NCBI RefSeq assembly: GCF_029714305.1
Contig: NZ_CP121647.1
Coordinates: 186,001 to 250,000 of the forward strand
Source of the DNA: Bradyrhizobium sp. CB3481
GTDB taxonomy: Bacteria; Pseudomonadota; Alphaproteobacteria; Rhizobiales; Xanthobacteraceae
DNA length: 64,000 nt
Reading direction: 5' to 3'
Shown here: piece after piece, positions 37,457-47,258 of the stretch
How positions within the stretch are numbered: position 1 is the stretch's first letter
Layout: the number at the start of each line of letters is the position of its first letter
Made by a program: the position numbers and the translations under genes
Notes under the pieces: generated by a model
Databases searched by the model: none
The model's input: the letters and a program-made list of their open reading frames with translations, nothing else
Told to the model about the DNA's origin: nothing

Positions 37457-38485
37457 TTATCCCCGCCGCTTCGCGTTTGCCGCGATCGACAGCAGCGCCC
37501 GCAGCCCGATCGCCGATGCCAGCGTTGCCTGCTTGCGCATGTCGAGCGCCGCGGTCCCGAGTTGGTCGATGATGGCGGCGAGCCGGGCTGGGTTGAAATT
37601 GCGCAGCGCGATTTCGACGGCGCCCTTGCGCGAGAAGTGCAGCCGCGGATAGCCGCTTTCGAGCAGGACCGACACCGGCGTGCCTTCGGCGACCGCGAGT
37701 GCGGATTTGTGCAGCCACGCCGCTTGGCGCTGCGCGGCCGAGATGATCACACCGGGATAGGTGCCGGCGACCATCGCTTTGGCAAACTCGCTTTCCACCA
37801 CATCCGGCTTGCCGGCAAAGGCGCCGTCCACGATCGGATCGAGCTTCAGCTCGGAGGCGTCGGAGACGACGGTCATGACATCGTCGAGCGCGATCTCGCC
37901 CTTGCCGTGCGCATAAAGTGCAAGCTTGCGCAGCTCGTTGCGGGAGGCCTGGCGGTCGCCGCCGAGCAGCGACATCAGCACCGCACGGGCATCGGCGGCG
38001 ATGCGCAGATTGGACGTCCGCACCTCCTCGTCGATCAGCCTGGCGAGGTCGCGCTCGGTATCGGGATAGCAGGCAATGGCGACTGCGGTCTTGGCGCGCT
38101 CGCAGGCCTTGCGCAGCGGCGATTCCGGCCGCAGCTCGCCGGCCTCGATCACGATACGGCAATCCTTCACCGCCGAATCGGCCAGCGTATCCACCCCGCT
38201 GGCAAAACTGCGCGAGCCGGCGCGCACGCGAATGGCGCGGCGGCCGCCGAACATTGGGATCGTCATGGCTTCGTCGACCAGCCGCGACGGCTCGGCCGCC
38301 AGCTCATCGCCTTCCAGCCGCACCAGCGAGAAGGGGTCATTGGGATCGTCAACGGCCGAAGCGATCAGCGCGTCGGCACGCTCGCGGACCAGGCCGGCGT
38401 CGGGCCCGTAGAGCAAAATGATCGGGCGGCCAGGGTCGGGCCGGGCGAGAAAAGCGTCGACGTCTTTTCCGCGGAGCGCGACCAA
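37457..38485 (-). CDS. holA: DNA polymerase III delta subunit
   Basis: The 342-residue protein has the delta-subunit layout: an N-terminal AAA+-like domain with IILLYGPDAGLVRERADALI, a degenerate nucleotide site, and a C-terminal helical collar domain with LRKLALYAHGKGEIALDDV. It opens the sliding clamp within the clamp-loader complex. It lies in the run leuS-lptE-holA, with 6 bp from lptE. This run near parAB is conserved in alphaproteobacteria. Confidence 0.94.
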   Translation of the reverse strand: MVALRGKDVDAFLARPDPGRPIILLYGPDAGLVRERADALIASAVDDPNDPFSLVRLEGDELAAEPSRLVDEAMTIPMFGGRRAIRVRAGSRSFASGVDTLADSAVKDCRIVIEAGELRPESPLRKACERAKTAVAIACYPDTERDLARLIDEEVRTSNLRIAADARAVLMSLLGGDRQASRNELRKLALYAHGKGEIALDDVMTVVSDASELKLDPIVDGAFAGKPDVVESEFAKAMVAGTYPGVIISAAQRQAAWLHKSALAVAEGTPVSVLLESGYPRLHFSRKGAVEIALRNFNPARLAAIIDQLGTAALDMRKQATLASAIGLRALLSIAANAKRRG

Positions 38486-38491
38486 CGGGGA

Positions 38492-39043
38492 TCAGGTGCC
38501 GGCGTAGAAGTAGGATGCCAGCCGGGTCTGGATGTTTTCCGCGATCTCGTTGGCGGCGCGATCCTCGGCGTCGCGGAAGGCGCGCTGGCGGGCGAAGCGC
38601 TGCAGATTGCCCGGAATGTCATACGACACGCGGGAGAAAGTCGTCCCGGTCATGACGGACTTGTTGGTCGCAAGGTCGATCAGATTGTACTGCGCGTCGA
38701 TTCCGTAGTTTTCGCTCGATGGCAGCGCGGTGGCGGGATCGAGCATCAGCGAGGAGCGCGTGGTGTTAAAGCGCAGCACCAGGCGGTGGGTCGGCGGCAT
38801 GCCGGTGGCGTTGCCATAGAGCTTGAACGCCAGCGCGTTGCGGATCTCCACCTGGATCCTCGCTTCGCGGGAAGCATTTGGCTTATCGACCGGCGGGACT
38901 TCCACGCCCATCAGCTTTTCGCGCAGGCCGGGCTTGCCGTCGTTGCGTTCCGCATACATCGGCTGGAAACAGCCGGCCGTGAGCGCCGCCAGCGCGGCGA
39001 CGGCGATTAGCCGGACGGCGATCCGGGTCCTAGCCAACGACAT
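38492..39043 (-). CDS. lptE: LptE, LPS-assembly lipoprotein
   Basis: The 183-residue protein has a lipoprotein signal with lipobox LTAGC (lipidated Cys near residue 25) followed by FQPMYAE, typical of alphaproteobacterial LptE. It works with LptD at the outer membrane to insert lipopolysaccharide. Its start lies 14 bp inside the leuS 3' end. Position between leuS and holA is the usual one in many Gram-negative bacteria, which supports the call despite low sequence conservation of LptE. Confidence 0.92.
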   Translation of the reverse strand: MSLARTRIAVRLIAVAALAALTAGCFQPMYAERNDGKPGLREKLMGVEVPPVDKPNASREARIQVEIRNALAFKLYGNATGMPPTHRLVLRFNTTRSSLMLDPATALPSSENYGIDAQYNLIDLATNKSVMTGTTFSRVSYDIPGNLQRFARQRAFRDAEDRAANEIAENIQTRLASYFYAGT

Positions 39044-41654
39044 TCACGATCCTCATGGGAACAACGATTACCTTGCGGACGGCCTTGCCGCCGAGGGCGA
39101 GTTTTACCGCATCGAGCGCCAAAACGGCAGCCTCAATTTCCGGATTTTGGGCGACCCGTGGCACGGTAACATCACCCCGTTTCTTGCCGTTGACCTGGAC
39201 CACCAGCGTCACGGTGTCCTCAACCAGCAAATCGCGTTCGATTTGCGGCCAGCTGGCCTCCGAAATCAGCCCGGACTGGCCCAGCACCTGCCAGCATTCC
39301 TCGGCCAGATGCGGCATCATCGGGGAGATCAGCTGCACCAGGATGGTTGCGGCCTCCTTGATGGCCCAGGCCAGATCCGGCGTCGGCTTGCCGTCGCGGC
39401 CCAGCACCTCCGCCAGTGCGTTGGTGAATTCCCGGATATGGGCCAGGCAGACGTTGAAATGTAGCCGCTCTATACCGGACGACACCTTGTCCAGCGCGCC
39501 ATGGGCCGCCTTGCGCAAGGCAAGCGCATCGGCGCCGAACGAGGTCGGCCGGTCTGCCGAGGCCGGCTTGGCGATGTCGGCGGACTCATTCACCAGCCGC
39601 CACAGCCGCTGCACGAAGCGTGCCGCGCCCTGCACCCGCTCGTCGCTCCAGATCACGTCGCGGTCGGGCGGGGAGTCCGACAGCATGAACCAACGCGCGA
39701 CGTCGGCGCCGTAGGTCGCGATGATGTCGTCGGGGTCGACGGTGTTCTTCTTCGACTTCGACATCTTCTCGATCGGGCCGATCGCGACCTCCTCGTCGCC
39801 ATAGATCATGCTGGCGCGGCGCTCGCTGCCGACCATCTCGATCTTCACCTCGGCCGGCGTCACGAAAGTGCCGTCGGCCTTCTGGTAGGTCTCGTGCACC
39901 ACCATGCCCTGGGTGAACATGCCGGCGAACGGCTCCTTCATATCGATATGGCCAGTCGCCTTCATCGCACGGGTGAAGAAGCGGCTGTAGAGCAGATGCA
40001 GGATCGCGTGCTCGACGCCGCCGATATACTGGTCGACCGGCATCATGCGGTTGGCGACATCGGGCGTGGTCGGCGCCGTCTCGTTCCAGGGATCGGTGAA
40101 GCGCGCAAAGTACCAGGACGAATCCACGAAGGTGTCCATGGTGTCGGTTTCGCGCTGCGCCTTGCCGCCGCACTTGGGGCAGGTGACGTGCTTCCAGGTC
40201 GGGTGGTGGTCGAGCGCGTTGCCGGGCTTGTCGAAGGTGGCGTCCTCCGGCAGCGTCACTGGCAGCTGATCGTCCGGCACCGGCACCACGTCGCATTTCT
40301 CGCAGTGGATCACCGGGATTGGGCAGCCCCAATAGCGCTGGCGCGAGATGCCCCAGTCACGCAGGCGGAAATTGACCTGCCGCTCGCCAATCGGCGCGTT
40401 GCCGCGCATCTCGGATTCCAGGCGCTTCGCAACTTCTTCCTTGGCGGCTTCGATGGTCATGCCGTCGAGGAAGCGCGAATTGATCATGCGGCCGTCGCCG
40501 TCATAGGCGGTGTCCGAGATGACAAACGTCTTCGGGTCCTGGCCCTCGGGGCAGACCACTGGAATATTGCCGAGCTTGTACTTGTTGACGAAGTCGAGGT
40601 CGCGCTGGTCATGGGCCGGACAGCCGAAGATGGCGCCGGTGCCGTATTCCATCAGGACGAAGTTTGCGACATAGACCGGCAGCTTCCAGCTCGGGTCGAA
40701 CGGATGGACTGCCTTGATGCCGGTGTCAAAACCCTGCTTCTCGGCGGTGTCGATGATCTCCTGCGCGGTGCCGATCTTCTTGATGTCGGCGATGAACTCG
40801 GCGAGCTCTGGATTCTTCGCCGCCGCGGCTTGCGCCAGCGGATGGTCGGCCGAGATCGCCATAAATTTTGCGCCGAACAGCGTGTCCGGCCGCGTCGTAA
40901 AGATCTTCAGCTCGGTCTCGCCGGCAGGCGTTGTCGCCGGATCCAGCGCGAAGCGAATCAGCAGGCCCTCGGACCGGCCGATCCAGTTGCGCTGCATCAG
41001 CCGCACCTTGTCCGGCCAACGGTCCAGCCCGTCCAATGCGTCCAGCAGCTCTTGCGAGTACTTCGTAATCTTGAAGACCCACTGGCTCATCTCGCGCTGC
41101 TCGACGATCGCGCCGGAGCGCCAGCCGCGGCCGTCGATCACCTGCTCGTTGGCCAGTACGGTCATGTCGACCGGGTCCCAGTTGAGCTTGCGCTTCTCAC
41201 GTTCGGCGAGGCCCGCGCGCAGCATGTCCAAAAACATCTTCTGCTGATGCTTGTAGTAGCTGGGATCGCAGGTCGCGAATTCCCGGCTCCAGTCCAGCGA
41301 CAGTCCGATCGACCGCAGCTGCTTCTTCATCGCGGCGATGTTGTCGTAAGTCCACGCCTTCGGCGCGACCTTGCGCTCGATCGCGGCATTCTCCGCCGGC
41401 AGGCCGAAGGCGTCCCAGCCCATCGGGTGCAGCACGTTGAACCCCTTGGCGCGCATGAACCGCGCCAGCACGTCGCCGAGCGTATAGTTCCGGACATGCC
41501 CGATATGGATGCGCCCGGACGGGTAGGGGAACATCTCGAGCACGTAGTATTTCGGCCGCGGATCGTCGTTTTTGGAGGCGAAGATCGCCTTTTCGTCCCA
41601 GGCGGCTTGCCAGCGGGGCTCGGAATCACGGGCGTTGTAACGTTCGGCGGTCAT
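39030..41654 (-). CDS. leuS: Leucyl-tRNA synthetase
   Basis: The protein of 874 residues has the HIGH-type motif ([13 protein letters not shown]), a zinc-knuckle-like CEKCDVVPV and CPKCGG pair, the editing domain ([15 protein letters not shown]) and [16 protein letters not shown]. It charges tRNA-Leu. I chose ATG 41654 (MTAERYN); the frame extends to 41690 but the extra residues have no counterpart in the family. The 3' end overlaps lptE by 14 bp. Confidence 0.98.
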   Translation of the reverse strand: MTAERYNARDSEPRWQAAWDEKAIFASKNDDPRPKYYVLEMFPYPSGRIHIGHVRNYTLGDVLARFMRAKGFNVLHPMGWDAFGLPAENAAIERKVAPKAWTYDNIAAMKKQLRSIGLSLDWSREFATCDPSYYKHQQKMFLDMLRAGLAEREKRKLNWDPVDMTVLANEQVIDGRGWRSGAIVEQREMSQWVFKITKYSQELLDALDGLDRWPDKVRLMQRNWIGRSEGLLIRFALDPATTPAGETELKIFTTRPDTLFGAKFMAISADHPLAQAAAAKNPELAEFIADIKKIGTAQEIIDTAEKQGFDTGIKAVHPFDPSWKLPVYVANFVLMEYGTGAIFGCPAHDQRDLDFVNKYKLGNIPVVCPEGQDPKTFVISDTAYDGDGRMINSRFLDGMTIEAAKEEVAKRLESEMRGNAPIGERQVNFRLRDWGISRQRYWGCPIPVIHCEKCDVVPVPDDQLPVTLPEDATFDKPGNALDHHPTWKHVTCPKCGGKAQRETDTMDTFVDSSWYFARFTDPWNETAPTTPDVANRMMPVDQYIGGVEHAILHLLYSRFFTRAMKATGHIDMKEPFAGMFTQGMVVHETYQKADGTFVTPAEVKIEMVGSERRASMIYGDEEVAIGPIEKMSKSKKNTVDPDDIIATYGADVARWFMLSDSPPDRDVIWSDERVQGAARFVQRLWRLVNESADIAKPASADRPTSFGADALALRKAAHGALDKVSSGIERLHFNVCLAHIREFTNALAEVLGRDGKPTPDLAWAIKEAATILVQLISPMMPHLAEECWQVLGQSGLISEASWPQIERDLLVEDTVTLVVQVNGKKRGDVTVPRVAQNPEIEAAVLALDAVKLALGGKAVRKVIVVPMRIVNVVG

Positions 41655-41786
41655 GAAATCGCAGGGCTTTTTGTGGATTCGGGTCCCCATCCAGAGGACG
41701 GCGGACTAGGCCACAAAAGCGGCTGCGGAGCAACGGCTGGGGGCGGGGGAGGGGTGATTTGAAAACGGGTGTAGCGCCGGGGCGCT

Positions 41787-43484
41787 TCACCCCGCCATCG
41801 CGATTCCGGCTTCATCCACCAGCTTGGCAAAGCCATGCTCGACCACGGTATTTCGCCCGCGGTGTTTGGCGGCGTAGAGGGCGGCGTCGGCAGCTTCAAT
41901 CAGGTCGCCCGGGGTTTGGATATCGCTCGGCAGCGTGGTGGCAATGCCGACGCTGACGGTGACCATCCCGTAGCTGGAGGTGATGTGGGGCAAAGCGAGG
42001 CCCTGGAGGGTGGCGCGCACGGTTTCGCCGATTTCGAGCGCCTTCTGCGCGCTGGTGTTCGGCAGCAGCAGGCAGAATTCCTCACCGCCATAGCGGCCGG
42101 CAAAGCCCATCGTGTCGCCGGCGATGCCGGCCAGCGTCTCGCCGATGCGCGTGAGGCAGGCGTCGCCTTCGGGATGGCCGTAGGTGTCGTTGTAGAGCTT
42201 GAAGTGATCGACATCGATCATCAGGAGCGACAGCTCGCTGGCGTATTGCTGCGCCTTCATCCACTCGAAATCGAGCCGGCCCTGGAAGCCGCGGCGGTTG
42301 GCAAGGCCGGACAGCATGTCGATCGAGGCCATCACGGTCAGCCGGTCGTTGGTGGCGACAAGCTCGCGCTCGCGCTGGCTGAGCTGCGCGGCCATCGCGT
42401 TGAAGGCGCGCGCCAGCGGCATGAATTCCGAGGGCAGGCGGCTGCGCGAGACGCGGGCCGACGCGTCGCCTTCGCCGAATCGCTTGGCCATGCTGGTCAT
42501 GACCTCGATCGGTTTGATGATGAGCTTTTCGGCGCCGATCAGCGCACCCAGCAGCACAAACAAGCAGACGAATGCGAGCTGCAGATAGGCGATCCGGATG
42601 TCGCCGTTGATCGCGGCCGTCACCGTGTCTTCGTCGATGCTGACGATCAGGCGGGACTGCGTTCCGGGAATCCGGGCGAAACTGATGCTACGCTTCGAGC
42701 CGCTGGTCGCGGCAAAGGAGATCGAGCCCGTATCGGAATTGGAGGAGAGCGCCTTGTAGGTGATCGCCGAGAGCAGCGGCACATTATCGAGGGGACGGCC
42801 GATCGTGCCGGCCTGGTCCGGCGGCGCCGCCAGCACGACGCCGGTTGAGTCGATCAGGACGGATGAAATGCCCGGCCGTCCGCCGAGATTGGCCATGATC
42901 TTCGACAGCCAATCGAGATTGATACCGGCAACCGCAACCGAATCTTCTTCCGGATTGATCGCGGCGACCGGATAGGCCGCCATCATGATCGGCCGGTTGT
43001 TGGTCTTGCCGAACAGATAATCGCTGAAAATGAAGTCGCGGGTTTCCTGCGCCTTTCTGAAATACTCGCGATCGCCGATGTTGAGGCCGACTTGAATGTT
43101 CAAGGTCGAGCACTGCACCACGCCGTCCTTGCTCACGAGCATGATGCTCCGGATCCAGGGCAGGTTAGCGGGCAGGCTGGCGCGCAGGATCTCGCAGCTC
43201 CGTCCGATGCCGCTGGAGGCGCGGATGTACGCCGCCGATTTCAGCATTGTCTCGACCGAGGAGATCACCTCGCGCTGGGTCTCGGCGCTGTGGTGCGCGA
43301 TATTGGCGTATTCTTCCGACGCCATCGCGATCTGCTTGACGCGCGCGTCTTCAAGCGAGCGGACCCGCTCCAGCATCAACGGCGCCACCAGCAGCACGGC
43401 CAGCATCGCAAGCCGCGCACGGATGCCCAGAAGCTTCTTGAGCTTGAGTTTGATCCGATTGCGGTTGAAAGTAACGCCAGACAT
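41787..43484 (-). CDS. Membrane diguanylate cyclase with dCache-like sensor and HAMP domain
   Basis: The 565-residue protein has a first membrane span (about residues 20-40), a periplasmic sensor region of about 250 residues with the REYFRKAQETRDFIFSDYLF pattern of dCache domains, a second span (about 295-318), a HAMP segment and a C-terminal GGDEF domain. The signature is GGEEF at residues 466-470, so cyclic-di-GMP synthesis is expected. The inhibitory RxxD site that usually lies just upstream is replaced by GDTM. ATG 43484 is preceded by a G-run ribosome site; GTG 43496 is an alternative start. Confidence 0.92.
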   Translation of the reverse strand: MSGVTFNRNRIKLKLKKLLGIRARLAMLAVLLVAPLMLERVRSLEDARVKQIAMASEEYANIAHHSAETQREVISSVETMLKSAAYIRASSGIGRSCEILRASLPANLPWIRSIMLVSKDGVVQCSTLNIQVGLNIGDREYFRKAQETRDFIFSDYLFGKTNNRPIMMAAYPVAAINPEEDSVAVAGINLDWLSKIMANLGGRPGISSVLIDSTGVVLAAPPDQAGTIGRPLDNVPLLSAITYKALSSNSDTGSISFAATSGSKRSISFARIPGTQSRLIVSIDEDTVTAAINGDIRIAYLQLAFVCLFVLLGALIGAEKLIIKPIEVMTSMAKRFGEGDASARVSRSRLPSEFMPLARAFNAMAAQLSQRERELVATNDRLTVMASIDMLSGLANRRGFQGRLDFEWMKAQQYASELSLLMIDVDHFKLYNDTYGHPEGDACLTRIGETLAGIAGDTMGFAGRYGGEEFCLLLPNTSAQKALEIGETVRATLQGLALPHITSSYGMVTVSVGIATTLPSDIQTPGDLIEAADAALYAAKHRGRNTVVEHGFAKLVDEAGIAMAG

Positions 43485-43613
43485 CCTGCCCCCCACATCA
43501 CAGAGTAGTGCGAAGGGTTCAAAAAGCCTTTCCCGAACTTGGTAAAATTCAAGGAAATGCCGTAAGATTTTCCGCGAAGAACGCGACCGGCAACAGAATA
43601 TGACGCGAGAGAG

Positions 43614-44291
43614 ATGGCGACGCCACTAACGAAGTCTTTACCAACCGGCCTTGCTCAGGTGGAGCAGGAGATCGCGCGCGCCTGCAAGGAAGCGCGCCGC
43701 GAGCGCGCGTCGGTGACGCTGGTTGCGGTGTCGAAGACATTCGACGGGGCAGCGATTTCACCTGTCATCGATGCCGGACAGCGCGTGTTCGGCGAAAATC
43801 GCGTGCAGGAAGCCAAGGGAAAATGGCCGGCATTGATGGCGGCCTATCCCGGAATTGCGTTGCATTTGATCGGACCGTTGCAATCCAACAAGGCAAAGGA
43901 CGCGGTGGCGCTGTTCGACGCCATCCATTCGGTCGACCGGCCGAGCCTGTGCGAAGCGCTGGCCAAGGAAATCAAGTCGCAGAACAAACGTCCCGAATTG
44001 TTCGTCCAGCTGAACACCGGCGAGGAGCCGCAGAAGGCCGGCATCGCGCCTAGCGAAGCCGACGCCTTCATCGCAAGTTGCCGCGAGAAATATGGCCTCG
44101 TCATTTCCGGGTTGATGTGCATCCCGCCGGTCGATGAGGCGCCGGCGCCGCATTTCGCGCTGACGGCCAAGATCGCCGCGCGCAACGGCTTGCGGAATCT
44201 GTCGATGGGCATGAGCGCGGATTTTGCCGTGGCGATCCAGCTCGGCGCCACGCATGTGCGCGTCGGCTCGGCGATCTTTGGGGCGCGGTGA
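43614..44291 (+). CDS. YggS/PLPBP-type pyridoxal phosphate-binding protein
   Basis: The 225-residue protein is a single alanine-racemase-like barrel with the PLP lysine in LVAVSKTFDG and FGENRVQEA, HLIGPLQSNK and SMGMSADFAVAIQLGATHVRVGSAIFG. The family has no known catalysis and helps control free PLP and amino acid balance. GAGAGAG lies just upstream of ATG 43614. It is divergent from the cyclase gene. A GTCGTCCC-type repeat follows its stop. Confidence 0.95.
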   Translation: MATPLTKSLPTGLAQVEQEIARACKEARRERASVTLVAVSKTFDGAAISPVIDAGQRVFGENRVQEAKGKWPALMAAYPGIALHLIGPLQSNKAKDAVALFDAIHSVDRPSLCEALAKEIKSQNKRPELFVQLNTGEEPQKAGIAPSEADAFIASCREKYGLVISGLMCIPPVDEAPAPHFALTAKIAARNGLRNLSMGMSADFAVAIQLGATHVRVGSAIFGAR

Positions 44292-44299
44292 GCCCGGTT

Positions 44300-44419
44300 G
44301 TCGTCCCTGCGAACGCAGGGACCCATACGCCGCGGCTTTACTATTAGGGCGATGGGGTTAGTTATCTTCGTTACCAACGAGCGATGGTGGTTATGGGTCC
44401 CTGCGTTCGCAGGGACGAC
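44300..44419. repeat. GTCGTCCC-type palindromic intergenic element, copy c (120 bp)
   Basis: The left arm GTCGTCCCTGCGAACGCAGG and the right arm CCTGCGTTCGCAGGGACGAC are perfect inverted copies over 20 bp, and the inner GGGACCCATA pairs with TATGGGTCCC. This is the most symmetrical copy. It fills the convergent gap between the YggS-type gene and the hydratase gene. Confidence 0.92.
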
Positions 44420-44439
44420 ATCGAATGCGGAGAGGAAGC

Positions 44440-45225
44440 TTACTTAAATCCCACCGACACTTTGCCAAGCAACCCGAAATCGACGGCGCAGAAATCACCC
44501 GATTGAATCGGCAATGGCGGATGGCAGGTGCCCGTCGTCACCACATGCCCCGCCTTCAGCGTTACGCCAAGCTGGCGCAGTTCATTGGCGAGCCAGGCTA
44601 GCGCTTTCCGGGGATCGCCGAGCACGTTCTTGCCGTGACCGACATATTGCTGGCCGCGCATCGTGGTGACCGGCCGCTCCTCGACGAGGTCCAACGCGCG
44701 CCAGTTGGCGCTGGTCGCCGGTCCCAGCACGAACAGATGCGCACAGGCATTGTCGGCGATCAGCTGGGCCTCGCCGGCGCTGGCGAAATCGGCAAACCGC
44801 GAATCCGGAATCTCGATCGCCGGATGAAGCGTATCGACCGCATCGAGCACCTGCTGCACGGTATAGGGCGTCGGGCGCGCCGGCAGATCGACGCGCATGC
44901 GAAAGGCGAATTCAGGCTCGGCGACACGCATTTCATTGCCGGCCATCGAAGCGGTGCCGCCATCCGCGATCACGGTTTCGGCGAGGATGCGCCCGGCCAT
45001 CGGGCCGGCGACATTGATGTGCTTTTGTCCGGCCTCGCTGGTTGCTGCGATCTTCCAGCCGAACAGGTTTTGGGCCGAAAATCGTTCGACGGCCGCCTGG
45101 ATCGCGTAGGCTTCGATGCGGTCGCGCGGCCGCAGCGATGCGTCGAGCGCGTCGAGCTTGGTGCCGGCGCGCCAATGGTCGTGCAGCGTTTTCGAAGCGG
45201 CGGTTATTGCATCCTTGTCGAGCAT
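44440..45225 (-). CDS. 2-keto-4-pentenoate hydratase / fumarylacetoacetate hydrolase-family enzyme
   Basis: The 261-residue protein has the MhpD-like layout: FGWKIAATSEAGQKHINVAGP, a metal-site region EPEFAFRM and the C-terminal GTCHPPLPIQSGDFCAVDFGLLGKVSVGF. Enzymes of this family hydrate 2-hydroxypentadienoate-type products of aromatic ring cleavage or decarboxylate related acids. No aromatic degradation genes are near, so the substrate is open. It is followed on the same strand's upstream side by an L,D-transpeptidase gene ending 12 bp before its start. Confidence 0.88.
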   Translation of the reverse strand: MLDKDAITAASKTLHDHWRAGTKLDALDASLRPRDRIEAYAIQAAVERFSAQNLFGWKIAATSEAGQKHINVAGPMAGRILAETVIADGGTASMAGNEMRVAEPEFAFRMRVDLPARPTPYTVQQVLDAVDTLHPAIEIPDSRFADFASAGEAQLIADNACAHLFVLGPATSANWRALDLVEERPVTTMRGQQYVGHGKNVLGDPRKALAWLANELRQLGVTLKAGHVVTTGTCHPPLPIQSGDFCAVDFGLLGKVSVGFK

Positions 45226-45237
45226 GTTCTGGTCCCG

Positions 45238-45807
45238 TCAGCCGATCATGATTCTTGTCTGCGGGCCGATCCGCCGCAACAGGCGCAGCATGGCGGATTT
45301 GGTCATCGACACGCATCCCGCCGTCGGCGAAAAATTCGAGCGGGCCAGATGCAGGAACACGGCGCTGCCGCGGCCGGCGATGCGAGGCGCGCTGTTGTGA
45401 TCGATCTCGATGATGAAATCATAGAGATGGTCCTCGCGCGTCAGCCGGTCGCCGGCCTGGCCGCGCACAAGGCGAATGGGCTGATTGTAATGGCGATCGC
45501 GTGGGTCTTCGCACCAGGCATCTTCCGTCCTGATCGCCCGGGTCGGGAGATAGGTCCCCGGCCGGGCGTGGCGGTCGGCGCGCCACCACAATCGCAGCGG
45601 GCGATAGGTGCCCCTGGGGGTGCCGCCGTCGCCTTCCTTCTTGTTGGCAAGGATGCCGGCGCGACCAAGTGCCACCGGCACGGACCAGCCATCCGTGGTT
45701 AGCCATCCCCGACGGGCGTCGCCGGCAGCCCTTTGCACCCGGATCACGGAAACCGGCCGATCACGCGCAGCTGTCTTATAAGTGATTGAAGTCGTGTCAT
45801 TTTCCAT
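45238..45807 (-). CDS. L,D-transpeptidase catalytic-domain (YkuD) protein
   Basis: The 189-residue protein has the YkuD signature: His in AVFLHLARSNFSPTAGCVSM with the catalytic Cys in TAGCVSM. Such enzymes form 3-3 peptidoglycan cross-links or attach proteins to the wall. No clear signal peptide is visible from ATG 45807 or from the longer frame starting at 45867, which is unusual for a periplasmic enzyme. It lies 12 bp upstream of the hydratase gene, perhaps cotranscribed. Confidence 0.87.
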   Translation of the reverse strand: MENDTTSITYKTAARDRPVSVIRVQRAAGDARRGWLTTDGWSVPVALGRAGILANKKEGDGGTPRGTYRPLRLWWRADRHARPGTYLPTRAIRTEDAWCEDPRDRHYNQPIRLVRGQAGDRLTREDHLYDFIIEIDHNSAPRIAGRGSAVFLHLARSNFSPTAGCVSMTKSAMLRLLRRIGPQTRIMIG

Positions 45808-46074
45808 GCCAATGCCCGAATTCGGGGATTGCCTGCCCCGGCCCATAATTGCCCCATTCGGGACCATTACAGGACATTCATCGAAACCGGCCTCAAATTT
45901 GGGATAGACTGCGGTCCAACTTGTGAAACTGTAACAATATCTTACCTCAATGCGAATCAGTACCAGCTTGGCTTGCCTGCGAAGTTTGCGCGCGAATCAG
46001 GTTGTCATCGACCAAGACCCGGCTTGAGACGCTTCCACTTGTGTCCGCCGCCTGCCTCAAGAGGATCGTATCCT

Positions 46075-46761
46075 ATGCCCAATGCCCGCAAGATCCTGAT
46101 CGTGGATGACGATACCGATCTGCGCGACACGCTGGTCGAGCAGCTATCGCTGCACGAAGAGTTCGAAGCTTCCGCCGTCGATACCGGCGCCAAGGGCGCC
46201 AGCGCCGCCAAAGCCAATTCCCCCGATCTGGTGCTGATGGATGTCGGCCTGCCCGATACCGACGGCAGGGAAGTCGTGCGCAGCCTGCGCAAGGGCGGCT
46301 TCAAGGCGCCGATCATCATGCTGACCGGCCACGACACCGATTCCGACACGATCCTGGGACTCGAGTCGGGCGCCAACGATTATGTCGCCAAGCCGTTCCG
46401 GTTCGCCGTCCTGCTCGCGCGGATCAGGGCGCAGCTCCGCCAGCACGAGGCCAGTGAGGACGCGGTGTTCTCCGTCGGTCCCTACAGCTTCCGCCCCGGC
46501 TCCAAGATGCTGACGGCCGCCAATGCCAGGAAGGTGCGGCTGACCGAAAAGGAAACGGCGATCCTGCGCTTCCTGTACCGCGCCGGCCAGTTGCCGGTAT
46601 CGCGCGAGACCTTGCTGCAGGAAGTCTGGGGCTACAATTCGGGCGTCACGACCCACACGCTGGAAACCCACATCTACCGTCTCAGGCAGAAGATCGAAAA
46701 GGATGCGGCCAATCCGGAAATCCTGGTGACGGAAGCCGGTGGCTACAAGCTGGTGCCGTGA
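46075..46761 (+). CDS. OmpR-family response regulator, CenR-like
   Basis: The 228-residue protein has a receiver domain (ILIVDDDTDLRDTL, phospho-Asp in LVLMDVGLPDTDG, Lys in AKPFRF) and a C-terminal winged helix (RKVRLTEKETAILRFLYRAG, EVWGYNSGVTTHTLETHIYRLRQKIE). The sequence closely resembles CenR, an essential cell-envelope regulator of alphaproteobacteria, partner of CenK. No kinase is adjacent. ATG 46075 is the family start; the frame continues back to 45829 without support. The CenR call is from pattern memory. Confidence 0.85.
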   Translation: MPNARKILIVDDDTDLRDTLVEQLSLHEEFEASAVDTGAKGASAAKANSPDLVLMDVGLPDTDGREVVRSLRKGGFKAPIIMLTGHDTDSDTILGLESGANDYVAKPFRFAVLLARIRAQLRQHEASEDAVFSVGPYSFRPGSKMLTAANARKVRLTEKETAILRFLYRAGQLPVSRETLLQEVWGYNSGVTTHTLETHIYRLRQKIEKDAANPEILVTEAGGYKLVP

Positions 46762-46812
46762 TACGATTCGCAGCCACTATTGGTGATTTTCGCGGATCCT
46801 GGTCACAGGTTC

Positions 46813-47253
46813 ATGTCGATCGAAGATGATGTAGCCCTGCTCGAGCGGGTCCCGACATTGCGCCTGTTGGGAACGGCGTCGCTGCGCATGCTGGCGATCG
46901 GCTCCGAGCAGCGCAATTTCTCGCCCGGCGACTATCTGTTCAACGCAGGCGACGATGCGGATGCGGGCTATATCGTTCAGCGCGGTTCGATCCGGGTTGA
47001 GGACGGCGGCGCCGAAGTCGTTGCCGGCCCCGGCTCCCTGATCGGCGAGCTGGCGCTCATCGTCGCGATGAAGCGGCCGTCAAGCGCGGTTGCGCTCGAT
47101 CATGCCTCGGTCATCCGGGTGTCGCGCAGCCTGTTTCAACGCGTGCTCGAAAGCGATCCCGCCGCGGCCCGCCGTCTGCGCGATGAACTCGCCACCCGCA
47201 CCAGTCAGCTTGCCAGCGATATTGTGATGGCGGGCGCCAAGCTGAGTATCTGA
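46813..47253 (+). CDS. Cyclic-nucleotide-binding-domain protein without DNA-binding domain
   Basis: The 146-residue protein consists of one CRP-like cyclic-nucleotide-binding domain: NFSPGDYLFNAGDDADAGYIVQRGSIRV and GSLIGELALI, where ELALI replaces the usual ELALL. The last 30 residues form a helix and there is no helix-turn-helix, so it is not a transcription factor. It lies 51 bp downstream of the CenR-like gene on the same strand and may act in the same pathway. ATG 46813 is chosen; 46780 is an upstream alternative. Confidence 0.82.
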   Translation: MSIEDDVALLERVPTLRLLGTASLRMLAIGSEQRNFSPGDYLFNAGDDADAGYIVQRGSIRVEDGGAEVVAGPGSLIGELALIVAMKRPSSAVALDHASVIRVSRSLFQRVLESDPAAARRLRDELATRTSQLASDIVMAGAKLSI

Positions 47254-47258
47254 TCTTC

